DNA of 64,000 bases from contig NC_089491.1 of the NCBI RefSeq assembly GCF_036850765.1, forward strand, positions 91,854,740-91,918,739. The letters are read 5' to 3'. The position numbers and the translations under genes are program-made. Numbering within the stretch: the stretch's first letter is position 1; the number at the start of each line of letters is the position of its first letter. The stretch comes from Saccopteryx bilineata. Taxonomy: Eukaryota; Chordata; Mammalia; Chiroptera; Emballonuridae. Below are positions 11,031-22,842 of this stretch, in pieces. The notes beneath the pieces are model-generated. The model saw nothing but the letters and a program-made list of their open reading frames with translations. It did not search any database and was not told the DNA's origin.

Positions 11031-11437
11031 AAAGGTCATAGTGAATTCATGTGAAAAGAAATATGCCATTGTATCCATCTAGATACAATCTACTGTAGAA
11101 ATGATTATGTGTAGTTTAGTCTGACCAAGTTTAGAAAGGAGAGGAGTTGAATTCAAGTTCAGTTGCTCATTCCTGTTGACTTGCATGTGCTGGTTTCTCT
11201 TAGGAATGCCTATCTTGCAAAGTCTTGATAATTTAATTCTTCATATTTATTTAAAATCCATCATTTTTATCTTATCTTTTTATATGTATTCTCTATATTT
11301 CTAAATTTTTTCAAATTGGTTGTATTGAAATACCATTACATTTTTAAAAAAATGAAATAATGATAAAGAACATTTTTAGAGGAAGAGTAAAATATTATGT
11401 TAGTGTTTAAGTAGCTAGAGATGTTTAGACTGGAGGA
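11031..11437. other. No recognisable feature
   Basis: AT-rich unique-looking DNA between the SINE and the next L1 target duplication. I see no reading frame, repeat family or motif. Confidence 0.6.
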
Positions 11438-11448
11438 GAGGGGCATAT

Positions 11449-14400
11449 ATATTTTTTTAAATAATTTTATTTTTTTAATGGGGTGACATCAATAAATCAG
11501 GATACATATATTCAAAGATAACAAGTCCAGGTTATCTTGTCATTCAATTATGTTGCATACCCACCACACAAAGTCAGATTGTCCTCTGTCACCTTCTATC
11601 TTGTTTTCTTTGTGTCCCTCCCCACCCCCTTTCCCTCTCCCATTCCCCGCTCCCCCCCATAACCACCACACTCTTATCAATGTCTCATAGTTTCACTCTT
11701 ATGTCCCACCTAAGTATGGAATAATGCAGTTCCTGGTTTTTTCTGATTTACTTATTTCGCTTCGTATCATGTTATCAAGATCCCACCATTTTGCTGTAAA
11801 TGTTCCGATGTCATCATTTCTTATGGCTGAGTAGTATTCCATAGTGTATATGTGCCACATCTTCTTTATCCAGTCATCTATTGATGGGCTTTTTGGTTGT
11901 TTCCATGTCCTGGCCACTGTGAACAATGCTGCAATAAACATGGGGCTGCATGTGTCTTTACATATCAATGTTTCTGAGTTTTTGGGATATATACCCAGTA
12001 GAGGGATTGCTGGGTCATAAGGTAGTTCTATTTTCAGTTTTTTGAGGAACCACCATACTTTCTTCCATAATGGTTGTACTACTTTACATTCCCACCAACA
12101 GTGTATGAGGGTTCCTTTTTCTCCACAGCCTCTCCAACATTTGCTATTACCTGACTTGCTAATAACAGCTAATCGAACAGGTGTGAGGTGGTATCTCATT
12201 GCCATTTTGATTTGCATTTCTCTAATAACTAAAGAAGATGAGCATCTTTTCATATATCTGTTGGCTATTTGTACTTCCTCCTGAGAGATGTGTCTGTTCA
12301 TGTCCTCTTCCCATTTTTTTATTGGATTGTCTGTTTGTTTGTTGTTGAGTTTTATGAGTTCTTTGTATATTTTGGATATTAGGCCCTTATCTGAGCTCTT
12401 CTTTGAAAATATCATTTCCCACTTAGTTGGCTTTCTGTTTATTTTGTTATCAGTTTCTCTTGCTGAGCAAAAACTTCTTAGTCTGATGTAATCCCATTCA
12501 TTAATTTTTGCCTTCACTTCTCTTGCCTGTGGAGTCAAATTCATAAAATGCTCTTTAAAACCCAGGTCCATGAGTTGAGTACCTATGTCTTCTTCTATGT
12601 ACTTAATTGTTTCAGGTCTTATGTTTAGATCTTTGATCCATTTTGAGTTAATTTTAGTACAGGGGGAGAGACTGTAGTCCAGTTTCATTCTTTTGCATGT
12701 GGCTTTCCAGTTTTCCCAGCACCATTTATTAAAGAGGCTTTCTTTTCTCCATTGTGTGTTGTTGGCCCCTTTATCAAAAATTATTTGACTATATATATGT
12801 GGTTTTATTCCTGGACTTTCTATTCTGTTCCATTGGTCTGAGTGTCTATTTTTCTGCCAATACCATGCTGTTTTGATTGCCGTGGCCCTATAATAGAGTT
12901 TGAAGTCAGGTATTGTAATGCCCCCAGCTTCATTCTTTTTCTTTAGGATTGCTTTGGCTATTCGGGGTTTTTTATAGTTCCATATAAATCTGATGATTTT
13001 TTGCTCTATTTCTTTAAAAAACGTCATTGGAATTTTGATGGAAATTGCATTAAATTTGTATATTGCTTTGGGTAATATAGCCATCTTGATTATATTTATT
13101 CTTCCTAGCCAAGAACAAGGTATATTCTTCCATCTCATTATATCTTTTTCGATTTCCCTTAACAATGGTTCATAGTTTTCATTATATAAGTCCTTTACAT
13201 TCTTTGTTATGTTTATTCCTAAGTATTTTTTTTTTTTTGTTGCAATCGTGAAGGGGATTATTCTTTTGAGTTCGTTCTCAATTGTTTCATTGTTGGCATA
13301 TAGAAAGGCTATTGACTTCTGTATGTTAATTTTGTATCCTGCGACCTTACTGTATTGGCTTATTGTTTCTAGTAGTCTTTTTGTGGATTCTTTGGGGTTT
13401 TCAATGTATAGGATCATATCATGTGCAAAAAGTGATACCTTTACTTCTTCTTTTCCGATATGGATGCCTTTTATTTCTTTGTCTTGTCTGATTGCTCTGG
13501 CTAGAACCTCTAGTACCACATTAAATAAGAGTGGAGAGAGTGGACAACTCTGTCTTGTTCCTGATTTAAGGGGGAAAGCCTTCAGTTTAGTGCCATTTAA
13601 TATGATGTTAGCTGATGGTTTATCATATATGGCCTTTATCATGTTGAGATATTTTCCTTCTATACCCATTTTGTTGAGAGTCTTAAACATAAAATTAGTT
13701 GTATTTTATCAAAAGCCTTTTCTGTGTCTATTGATAAGATCATGTGTTTTTTGTTCTTCGTTTTGTTGATATGGTGTATTACGTTAACCGTTTTACGTAT
13801 GTTGAACCATCCTTGAGATTCTGGGATGAATCCCACTTGATCATGATGTATTATTTTTTTAATATGTTGTTGTATTCGATTTGCTAGTATTTTGTTTAGT
13901 ATTTTAGCATCTGTATTCATTAGAGATATTGGTCTGTAGTTTTCTTTTTTTGTGCCATCCTTGCCTGGTTTTGGTATGAGGGTTATGTTGGCCTCATAAA
14001 ATGTGTTTGGAAGTATTGCTTCTTCTTCAATTTTTTGGAAGACTTTGAGTAGAATAGGAACCAAGTCTTCTTTGAATGTTTGATAAAATTTGCTGGTATA
14101 GCCGTCAGGGCCTGGACTTTTATTTTTGGGGAGGTTTTTAATGGTTTTTTCTATTTCTTCTCTACTGATAGGTCTGTTTAGGCTTTCTGCTTCTTCTTGA
14201 CTCAGTCTAGGAAGGTTGTATTGTTCTAGGAATTTATCCATTTCTTCTAGGTTGTTGAATTTAGTGGCATAAAGTTTTTCATAGTATTCTACAATAATTC
14301 TTTGTATATCTATGGTGTCCGTGGTGATTTCTCCTCTTTCATTTTGGATTTTGTTTATATGAGTTCTTTCTCTTTTTTCCTTGGTAAGTCTTGCCAAGGG

Positions 14401-15554
14401 TTTGTCAATTTTGTTGATCTTTTCAAAGAACCAGCTCCTTGTTCTATTAATTTTTTCTATAGTTTTTCTGTTCTCTAATTCATTTATTTCTGCTCTGATT
14501 TTTATTATCTCCTTTCTTCGGCTGGTTTTGGGTTGTCTTTGTTCTTTTTCTAGTTCCTTAAGGTGGGAAGTTAAGTGGTTCACTTGGGCTCTCTCTTGTT
14601 TGTTCATATATGCCTGAAGTGATATGAACTTCCCTCTTATCACTGCTTTTGCTGCATCCCAGAGATTCTGATATGTCGTATTGTCATTTTCATTAGTCTG
14701 TATATATCTTTTGATCTCTGCACTTATTTCTTCTTTGACCCATTCACTTTTTAAAAGTATGTTGTTTAGTTTCCACATTTTTGTGGGATTTTTTCCCTCA
14801 TTTTTGCAGTTGAATTCTAGTTTCAAGGCTTTATGATCAGAAAATATGCTTGGTACAACTTCAATTTTTCTGAATTTGCTGATGTTGTTTTTGTGGCCCA
14901 ACATATGGTCAATTCTTGAGAATGATCCATGTACACTGGAGAAAAATGTATACTCAGTGACTTTGGGATGAAATGTCCTGTAAATGTCTATCATATCCAG
15001 GTGCTCTAGTGTTTTGTTTAAGGCCACTATGTCTTTGTTGATTCTCTGTTTGGATGACTGATCTAGAGCCGTCAGCGGTGTATTGAGGTCTCCAAGTATG
15101 ATTGTATTTTTGTCAGTTTTTGTTTTAAGATCAATAAGTAGCTGTCTTATATATTTTGGTGCTCCTTGGTTTGGTGCATATATATTAAGAATTGTTATGT
15201 CTTCTTGATTCAGTGTCCCCTTAGCCATTATGAAATGGCCATTTTTGTCTCTGAGTACTTTTCCTGTCTTGTAGTCAGCATTATCCGATATGAGTATTGC
15301 TACACCTGCTTTTTTTTGGATGTTATTTGCTTGAAGTATTGTTTTCCAGCCTTTCACTTTGAATTTGTTTTTATCCTTGTTACTTAGATGAGTTTCCTGT
15401 AGGCAGCATATAGTTGGATTTTCTTTTTTAATCCATTCTGCTACTCTGTGCCTTTTTATTGGTGAGTTTAATCTGTTTACATTTAGTGTAATTATTGATA
15501 CTTGTGAGTTCCCTATTGCCATTTTATATCTTGCTTTCTGTTAGTTTTGTGTTT
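11449..15554 (-). mobile_element. Relatively young L1, 5'-truncated just upstream of ORF2
   Basis: An 11-bp perfect duplication GAGGGGCATAT (11438-11448 and 15555-15565) bounds a 4.1-kb antisense L1. On the minus strand it starts about 30 bp before the ORF2 start codon, holds a nearly complete ORF2 and a 250-bp 3' UTR, and ends in a short A/T-rich tail. ORF1 and the 5' UTR were lost at insertion. The low number of lesions and the perfect TSD indicate a fairly recent event. Confidence 0.95.
11699..15522 (-). pseudogene. L1 ORF2 (endonuclease/reverse transcriptase), one frameshift
   Basis: Start codon at 15522 ([21 protein letters not shown]), stop at 11699; about 1275 codons, the normal ORF2p length. 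ORF2p nicks DNA and reverse-transcribes L1 RNA in place. The endonuclease domain (about residues 1-240) retains [15 protein letters not shown] and SDHKALKLE. The RT core follows in a second frame from 13690, with the Cys-rich C-terminus at about 12080-12135. Two lesions are visible. One base is missing near 13691-13698, just after the EKAFDKIQ motif, so translation ends at 13660. The RT active-site box reads FAHD instead of FADD (about 13425-13440), losing a metal-binding aspartate. Hence it is not an autonomous element. Confidence 0.93.
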
Positions 15555-15565
15555 GAGGGGCATAT

Positions 15566-16680
15566 TTTTGAGATAGTGCAAAGTCAGAGATTTTTTAACC
15601 AATTATTTGAAGATTCTGCACCCCTGATTAGGAATGTGAATATAGGAGACTGTTAACTGAATAAGTGATTATACAGTTCATCAGCTACAAGAGGTTTTGT
15701 TGAGAATACTTGGAACCTGTATTTCAAGTCAGAAACATCTGGAGAGTGAATAATTAAATTTAATCAACTTCTTTGAATATTTTCTGTAAGAAAAGAATAA
15801 AACGGAAAGACTCTTTAGTAATAAAGACACAGGGAGGAAAGTGGTTGGTAAGTAAGTGTTTTTGGAGTAAGATTAATAGCATTCTACAGTTATACAATGG
15901 AATACAAGAAAGAAAGAAAAAAGCTAAGTAGAAGCCTGTGATTCTGCTGCTTTGTCAAGACTTGACTTTCTCCTCTTCTACCCTCCTCTCCTCTGGACCA
16001 CTTGTGATTGCATTTTCTGGGTTATTTTCCCTCTTCTCTATGTTTACCTTCTCCTATTCTTTTAAAAGAGACTGTTAGATTTTCCTCCTTATATTTTACT
16101 CTTATGATGAAACATGTCACAAAGAACATTTCTCAGAAAGGCCACTGCATCACTTTGGCAGAAGCACTGTGTGAAAAGCAGTCATTATTCTGTCTTTTGA
16201 TATACCTGACAAAGAGGAACACTTTTGTTCTGTGCACTGAGCGACATGGTCTTATCTCTGCTGATGTTTGATTGACTCGGTCTCCACCAATAGGGCTGAG
16301 GTAGAGCACCATGATGATCTGTGAAAAAGGAAGGAGGTTTTGGACGTAAAGTGGAAATGAGAATGGTGGTTGGACTAACTCAGTTTGAGGTAACCAGAAG
16401 TCTATTAGAAATGTAAAACCTATGAAAAAACTGAGTTGAATTAATTGTCATGGGCTCAATCAATATTTAATGATATATTGTATCTTATTTTATTTTATTT
16501 CTACATAACCAGCTACAGTGTAGGCACTAAAATGAATGACAATAAAAGAGTGTGAGAGTGAAAGAACACGAGAGAAATCTAGAGTAAACCAAAGTGACTG
16601 GAAACCCCCCCACAGTAGATATTAGAATTATTAATCATTACAGTATAAACTAATAACATAATCAATAATATGAGAATGTT
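15566..16680. other. No recognisable feature
   Basis: Unique-looking DNA. Short open frames such as 16008-16271 lack any familiar motif and I do not regard them as genes. Confidence 0.55.
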
Positions 16681-16696
16681 AAAATAAAATATGTCA

Positions 16697-17056
16697 GCCC
16701 TGGTCAGTTGGCTCAGTGGTAGAGCATTGGCCTGGCATGTGGATGTATCAAGTTTGATTCCTGGCCAGAGCACACAGGAGAAGCGCCCATCTGCTTCTCC
16801 ACACTTCCCCCTCTCCTTTCTCTCTCTCTCTCTTTCCGTCTCCCGCAGCCAAGGCTCCATTGGAGCAAGTTAGCCTAGACTCTGAGGATGGCTCCATGGC
16901 CTCTGTCTCAGGCACTAGAATGGCTCTGGTTGCAACAGAGCAACCACCACAGATGGGCAGAGCATCACTCCTTATAGGGCTTGCTGGGTGGATCCTAGTC
17001 AGGTGCATATGGGAGTCTGTCTCTCTTCTTCCCAGCTTCTTACTTCAGAAAATTAC
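16697..17056 (+). mobile_element. RHIN-1-like SINE
   Basis: Head GCCCTGGTCAGTTGGCTCAG, degenerate B box (GTTTGATTCC), the CACAGGAGAAGC block, CT-rich stretch, GGAGCAAG block and short A-rich tail. A perfect 16-bp duplication AAAATAAAATATGTCA lies at 16681-16696 and 17057-17072. Confidence 0.95.
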
Positions 17057-17104
17057 AAAATAAAATATGTCATACACACATAATCTTCTGTATATCAGTA
17101 TTAC

Positions 17105-17200
17105 ACATATAAAAATCGACTCTTGAATGCATAAATGAATGGGACAAATCAATGTTTTTTTCTGTCTCTTTCCCTTCCTCTCTCTCTAAAATCAATCAAA
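17105..17200 (+). mobile_element. 5'-truncated Ves-like SINE 3' end
   Basis: The stretch GAATGCATAAATGAATGG, then a CT-rich run ending TCTCTCTAAAATCAATCAAA, is the 3' half of the short bat Ves-type SINE. The tRNA-like head is missing. Confidence 0.65.
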
Positions 17201-18462
17201 AATTTAAATTGCTAAATTATAAAAAGATAGTAATTGACATAGAAAAATCACATTTTGAGACATAAATAAATAAGTACAATTCAAATGCCATAAAATATGT
17301 CTATAAGTAAAGACTTAAAATAAATATTTTAATGCATTAAAATATTGAATAAATACCACCAATGGGAAGAATAAAAGTTATTTTAATACTTATCTTTCCT
17401 CTTTTTTTATGTATTTTACAACTCAAAAATATATAATTTCTCATTAGTATTTGAGTAAAAGCTATTATTTATAAATATGGCAATGGACACATTTATGACA
17501 GGACTCAGACAGAATCATGTTCTGAAGGCCCCTAAAGGCAAAATGAGAACAAATGAGAGAATAAGTTTTACAATATCAATTATCTTAAGCATTAGAGTTA
17601 TTTTTAAAAACTAAAGGAAGAAGGCCTAAAATTCTCAATAATGGGAATGCTTTAGTGATTGATGTATTGTTAGTAGACAAGATTGTGATTATATCTTATA
17701 TAAATTATGAAAAAGCAATTAATGACCTTTCAGTCTTGAGATACCTTGATTTTAATTAGCAGGCCTAACTAGTTCTTCTGAGTGTTTGTAATCCTACTGG
17801 AAACTAAATAACCTTTAAAGTATAGATGTAGAGTTTCCACATTATTCTTTATCGTGTAATTTAAAGTAGGATTTATTTATGGTCCTTTATAATGTCCTAG
17901 AATAAAACTGATTAATCCCAATAATGCCATTTCTGTTGAAGCATTTCCAAATTAGGTGAGATTGGGGAATACTGAAAATGTCAAAGAAGGAGATGTATTA
18001 TTTGATTACATAGGTAATTTCCTTGTACAGACAAAATAATCTGAAAACACACTTTTGACTGGACCCATATTTTAAGTGATACAGCAAAAACTGAAAGAAG
18101 ATATGGGAAAGAAATATTTGTTTTCTTCGTTGTTCATTAACATTTTAAAGGTGTTTTCCTACCAGAATAAACTGGAATGCTAATTTGAATTACAAGATAT
18201 TACTACACCTAGAGAAGTGTAATAATATCTTCAATTTGGGATACAATTTTAATTTCTCTCAATTTTTCAAAGTAATTTATTTTTCTAAAGCTTTGTGGAT
18301 GCTAGCAGTCATTCTAGGAATCACTTTAATATCCCTAAGAAAATTGAAAGGCTCTCTTTACATTTACTTAAGATATTATTGTTTATACAGAAAATCCTAA
18401 GCAATCTACAAAAATACAGTTTTAGAAATAATAACTGAATTTACTTAAGCTATATGATTCCT
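17201..18462. other. No recognisable feature
   Basis: AT-rich unique-looking DNA. I see no coding potential or repeat family. Confidence 0.55.
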
Positions 18463-18512
18463 GGCACACACACACACTCACACACACACATACACACACC
18501 ACACATACACAT
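18463..18512. repeat. Imperfect (CA)n microsatellite
   Basis: CA dinucleotides with a few T or CC interruptions, about 50 bp. Confidence 0.9.
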
Positions 18513-18566
18513 ATCATATATCTCTTTAATCTACAGAAATTGTTTATCACTCCTTTGCATATAGAT

Positions 18567-19023
18567 GAATGATTTTCAATTTTTTTATTTTATGTCACAC
18601 TAATTACTAAAATTCCACAGTACACCAAAAAATGTATCTTTTTGCTCATCTGACAAAAAACATGTATAATTTTTATTGCTTTACAAAGAAATAGTAATAG
18701 TAATTACCTACTCTTTTTGCACCAAAGTGACTTTTCAAAAAAAAAAATCAAGTGCCTATACTTGTATATAAGGATTTCAGGTATCAAGAATTAACCTTTC
18801 AGATGCAATCTTATTATGTGACTTGACCAATAAAATGCAATTCTTTTATATGACTTTTATACTTATAGTCAAGACAGAGCATTACACCAGATGGCTATTG
18901 TTGTGTTGGCTATTGTCATTTTTTTATTTGACAATGTAAGAGTAGAGAGGTCAGTACTCCTGACTAAATAGCAGGTATTACATGTTTTAAAAATTCTTGT
19001 AACACACTGGTTGAAAATCACTG
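18567..19023. mobile_element. Decayed non-autonomous hAT element
   Basis: The right end reads CACACTGGTTGAAAATCACTG at 19003-19023, and the left end GAATGATTTTCAA at 18567 is its decayed inverted counterpart. The 8-bp flanks ATATAGAT (18559-18566) and GTGTGGAT (19024-19031) differ only by A/G transitions, as expected for an old target duplication. The 457-bp interior is non-coding. Confidence 0.6.
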
Positions 19024-19059
19024 GTGTGGATTTAATAAGATGAATTCTTTCATGTTTTA

Positions 19060-19280
19060 CCTGTCTAAAATGTATTTATTTCATTTTCATAATTTATATA
19101 CAATAAAGTTCACCCATTTATTATACAGTTCTGTGAGTTTGACGAGTACTTCAGTCCTATAAACACCACCACATACATCATTCAAAAAAATTCTATTATG
19201 CTCCAAAATTACTCAGTGCCCAATTGTAGTCTTCCGTCCTGGTACCCAAAGTCCCTGGTAATAACTGATTTATTTTTTTA
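19060..19280 (-). mobile_element. Ancient L1 3' fragment, antisense
   Basis: The stretch with ATAAAGTTCACCCATTTATT, the following GTGAGTTTGACGAGTAC and the CACCACATACATCATTC segment is the antisense of the 3' region of old L1M elements. It appears to resume at 19868 after two younger insertions. Confidence 0.65.
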
Positions 19281-19289
19281 TTTTATAGC

Positions 19290-19497
19290 TTTACATTTTT
19301 AACAATGTCTTATTAGTAATAGGATAAGAGGGGTTGGGGGAGGTAGCAGAGGGTATAGGAGAAATAAATGATGATGGATGGAGACCTGAGGTGATGAACA
19401 CAAAACAACATACAGATGATGTGTTATAGAATTGTACACTTGAAACCCATATAATTTCATTAATCAGTGTCACCCCAATAATGATAATAAATTTTTT
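19290..19497 (+). mobile_element. 5'-truncated L1 3' UTR, sense
   Basis: GGTGATGAACACAAAACAAC, ATTGTACACTTGAAACC, TGTCACCCCAATAA and an A/T-rich tail are the 3' end of a Laurasiatherian L1 3' UTR. The same block recurs at 29690-30012 and 40015-40330. Confidence 0.75.
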
Positions 19498-19515
19498 AAA
19501 ATGTCATATAAATTG

Positions 19516-19850
19516 CCCTGGCCAGTTGGCTCAGTGGTAGGATATCAGCCCAGCATGTGAAACTCTCAGGTTTGATTCCCAGTCAGGGCACACAGGAGAA
19601 GCAACCATCCGCATCCACCCTTCTCTCTCCCTTTCTCTTCCTCTCCCATAGCCATGGCTTGAATGAGCAAGTTGGCTCCAGTCACTGAGGATGGCTCCAT
19701 GGTCTCACCTCAGGCACTAAAATAGCTCAGTTGCTGAGCAACAGAGCAACAGCTCCAGATGGGGGTTACCAGGTAGATCCCAGTTAGGTCCCATGCAGGA
19801 GTCTGTCTCTCCATCTCCCTGCTTCTCACTTGATAAAAAAAAGAGGGGAA
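19516..19850 (+). mobile_element. RHIN-1-like SINE
   Basis: Complete head, B box GTTTGATTCC, CT-rich stretch and A tail. The variant body contains GCTCAGTTGCTGAGCAAC, unlike the other long copies. A perfect 17-bp duplication AAATGTCATATAAATTG lies at 19499-19515 and 19851-19867. Confidence 0.95.
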
Positions 19851-19867
19851 AAATGTCATATAAATTG

Positions 19868-20100
19868 AATCATGCAGTATGTAACTGTTAAATCTGGATA
19901 CTTTCACTTAGCATAATGCATTTTAGAATTAGTCATGTTGTTGCTATGTCCATACATTGTTCCTTGTTATACCTGAGAAGTATGACATTGTTTGCCTGTA
20001 CTAGTTTTATTATTCAGTTAAAGGACATATTGATTGATTCCAGCTTTTGTGAGTCTTATTTGTACCCTCAGAAAGATAAAAGGTTTTTTAAATTTTCAAT
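19868..20100 (-). mobile_element. Ancient L1 fragment, antisense (continuation of 19060-19280)
   Basis: Segments such as CACTTAGCATAATGCATTTTA and GTCCATACATTGTTCCTTG match the antisense of the ORF2 end of old L1s. Confidence 0.65.
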
Positions 20101-20640
20101 TCTTTAAAATCTTCTCCCAGGAGCTGAAACCTTTTTATTATCTGGGAGGATAGGAGAAATATAAAGGGAGGATAGGGTTCAGATAAAGTTTTGTGCTATT
20201 TCAGCAGTAATTGCTGTTGCTCACCCCCAAACCTGCAGTATAAGGGAAGTTTTCTCAGATCTCTCAATCTGACCCTGCTCTTCCTTTTAAGCATTGGGTT
20301 AGATCTATGAAGAAGTCTTGCAAATAACTACAAATGCCCTGTGTCTGTAGTTCATATGGGTTTTATGTTTCTTATGAATCCATACTCAACCTTTAGCAAT
20401 TGGTTAAACGTTTACCTGAATTCTCATCAGAAGTTTGTATGGAATCTGTCATTTGTCCCAGGGAAACAACAACTTGTGTCTTGTCTCGTCTTAGCTGTTC
20501 TTGTTTTCCTTCAATTAGGGGTTAATTAGTTGTCCCTGTAACCATGACTCTTTGATGGGATAAAAAAAAATTGTGACTTTTATATTATACAGTTGACTCT
20601 TTGTTATTTGTATGAAAAGAGTGTTATTTTTAGCTTTCTA
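20101..20640. other. No recognisable feature
   Basis: Unique-looking; the short frame at 20341-20529 has no familiar motif. Confidence 0.5.
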
Positions 20641-21227
20641 ATGTTCTAAACAGAAATCAGGAAGACTCTCATCTTCATTTTTAAAGGATACTTTGATCAA
20701 TTGTATATTATGTTTTAATACCTTAAACTGTACTATACAATTGATTTTGGCTTCCTCTTTTTTTCAATAGAAGTAAGAGTTGCTTCTTATCATTGTTTAC
20801 CTAGACATTATGTTTCTTATTTCACTGGCTGGCTCCAGTATTTTCTCACAAACACTGGTTTTCAGTACTTTGACTAGCATGTACCTAGCTATGTTTTTAT
20901 TTCCTGTCTTTGTGGTTCTTTGGGTTTCTGGGATATATGGTGTTTTATTGGTCAATAATTTTTCTTTTAATTTTAGCCATTACTAATTAAATATATTTGT
21001 TACACACTCTTTTCTTCATCAGATATACAATTTGCATGTACCTTATATTGTTTTATGTTGTGTTATAGATCTCAAATATTTTATTACATTTTTCACTATT
21101 TCTGCTCTTTCTGTTTGAGTTTGTATAATTTCTGTTGGACTACATTCTACTTAGCTGATTCTTCTGTTGAGTCTGTTCAGCTAGGAATAGTTTTATGAAA
21201 CAACTTCATTTCTTATTGATTGATTCA

Positions 21228-21583
21228 TTCATTCATTTTTCAGTGCGAGAGGGATGAGAAGCATCAACTCATAATTGTGCCATTGCTTCTTATACGTATC
21301 TTGACCAGGGTGCCCAAACTGAACCAGTGACCCCTTGCTCGAGTTGGCAAACTTGGGCTCAAGCCAGTGAACTTGAGCTTCAAGCCAGCAACCTTTGGGC
21401 TCAAGCTGGTGTTATTGGGATCACCTCAATGATCCAGTGGTCAAGCTGGCAATGCTGTGCTTATGCTGGCAAGCCTGTTCTCAAGCTGGACAAGCCCATG
21501 CTCAAGCCGGTGAAGTTGAAGTTTCAAACTTGGGTCCTCAGTGTCCCAGGTTGATGCTCTATACTGCACCACCACTAATCAGG
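21228..21583 (-). mobile_element. tRNA-derived SINE, GCCTGACCAGG type
   Basis: The minus-strand body has repeated CTTGAGC/GCTGGC units, the TCAAGATACGTATAAGAAGCA block, and GATGCTTCTCATCCCTC near 21250. The head at about 21580 is decayed. No clear TSD. Confidence 0.85.
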
Positions 21584-22020
21584 CTGCTCTGTTCAGTTTT
21601 TACATGGTAATATTTTTCTCTTTATATTTTTTATATTTTTTATCATTTCATCTGTCTGTTGGAATTATACCTCTGGTCATCATGTTACTCTTACTTAACA
21701 TACTAGTCTATAATGTCTCTATTTAATACTTTTAAAGTCTTCATCTTATAAGTTTAATATTTGTGCCATATCTGAATTCTTTTTTCTTATCACTGTTATA
21801 TCTTTTTGCAGTATAATGTTTTATTGATGTCTTTGGTACTTTATAAGTTCTGTTGAATGCTAGATTATTTTTTTCACAACAAAATTTTAGTCACTGAAGT
21901 AAATAATGTTTATTTTCAGAAATGTGAAAGCCTCTTCTTCCAGAATGTTATTGTAAAGTGTTGAGTCAATCTAATTTGTATTGAATTTGTTGTTGCTTTA
22001 TATAGCTTTGTTGCATCACA

Positions 22021-22021
22021 A

Positions 22022-22053
<32 letters not shown>

Positions 22054-22095
22054 AATATATATATATATATTTTTTTGTTTGTTTGTTTGTTTTTA
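22021..22095. repeat. Compound (TG)n(TA)n(GTTT)n microsatellite
   Basis: TG repeats, then TA repeats, a T run and GTTT units. It lies at the 3' tail side of the adjacent minus-strand SINE and probably grew from that tail. Confidence 0.9.
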
Positions 22096-22408
22096 GGTGA
22101 GAGGAAGGGGTATAATGATGCAGATACCACATGCACCCTGAACTGGATGGCAACCTCATCTGGGTTCCATAGCTTGAGAACAGCATTTTTTTTTAGCACC
22201 TTAGGTGCTTGGATCAACCAAGCTCTTCTTAACACCTGAGGCCAGCTGGAACCATTGAGTCACTGGCTGTGGGAGGGGAAGAGAGAGAAAGAGGAGAATA
22301 GGAGGGAGTGGAGAGAATCAGAAGGTCACTTCTCCTGTGTGCCTTGATGAGGAATTAAATGCAGGACATCCATATGCCAGGCTGATGCTTTATCCACTGA
22401 GCCAGGGC
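22096..22408 (-). mobile_element. RHIN-1-like SINE
   Basis: The minus strand carries GGCCCTGGCTCAGTGG, a degenerate B box, the CACAGGAGAAGTGACC block, CT-rich stretch and later body with several changes. Older than the copies at 37497 and 42218. Confidence 0.85.
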
Positions 22409-22420
22409 CGCAAGTTTCTT

Positions 22421-22423
22421 TGT

Positions 22424-22486
<63 letters not shown>

Positions 22487-22489
22487 TGT

Positions 22490-22526
<37 letters not shown>
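22421..22526. repeat. (TG)n(AG)n(TG)n compound microsatellite
   Basis: About 28 bp of TG, 36 bp of pure AG, then about 42 bp of TG with an occasional TA. The block sits at the tail end of the minus-strand SINE at 22527-22842. Confidence 0.95.
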
Positions 22527-22528
<2 letters not shown>

Positions 22529-22842
22529 ACAGAAAAAGGGAGAGACAGAGAGCAGGACAGATAGGGACAGACAGTCAGGAAGGGAGAGAGATGAGAAGCA
22601 TCAATTTTTGTTGTGGTGCCTTAGTTGTTCATTGATTGCTTTCTCATATGTGCCTTGACCAGGGGTTCTACAGCAGACCGAGTGACCCCTTGCTCAAGCC
22701 AGCAACCTTGGGCTCAAGCTGGTGAGCCTTGCTCAAACCAGATGAGACTGTGCTCAAGCTGGCAACCTCAAAGTTTCGAACCTGGGGCCTCTGCATCCCA
22801 GTCTGATGCCCTATCCACTGTGCCACCTGCTGATAAGGCCAC
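22527..22842 (-). mobile_element. tRNA-derived SINE, GCCTGACCAGG type
   Basis: GATGAGAAGCATCAAT, TTCTCATATGTGCCTTGACC, AGTGACCCCTTGCTCAAGC and a degraded head near 22840 identify the family in minus orientation. A weak flank match (GCCGCAAGTT and GCCACAAGTT) may be the target duplication. Confidence 0.9.

Noticed and set aside
13209..13769. 186-codon plus-strand frame and other plus-strand frames over 11.7-15.5 kb
   Set aside because: Shadows of the minus-strand L1 ORF2.
16008..16271. Possible small host gene (87 codons)
   Set aside because: No signal, domain, splice or codon pattern is visible; random length for such DNA.
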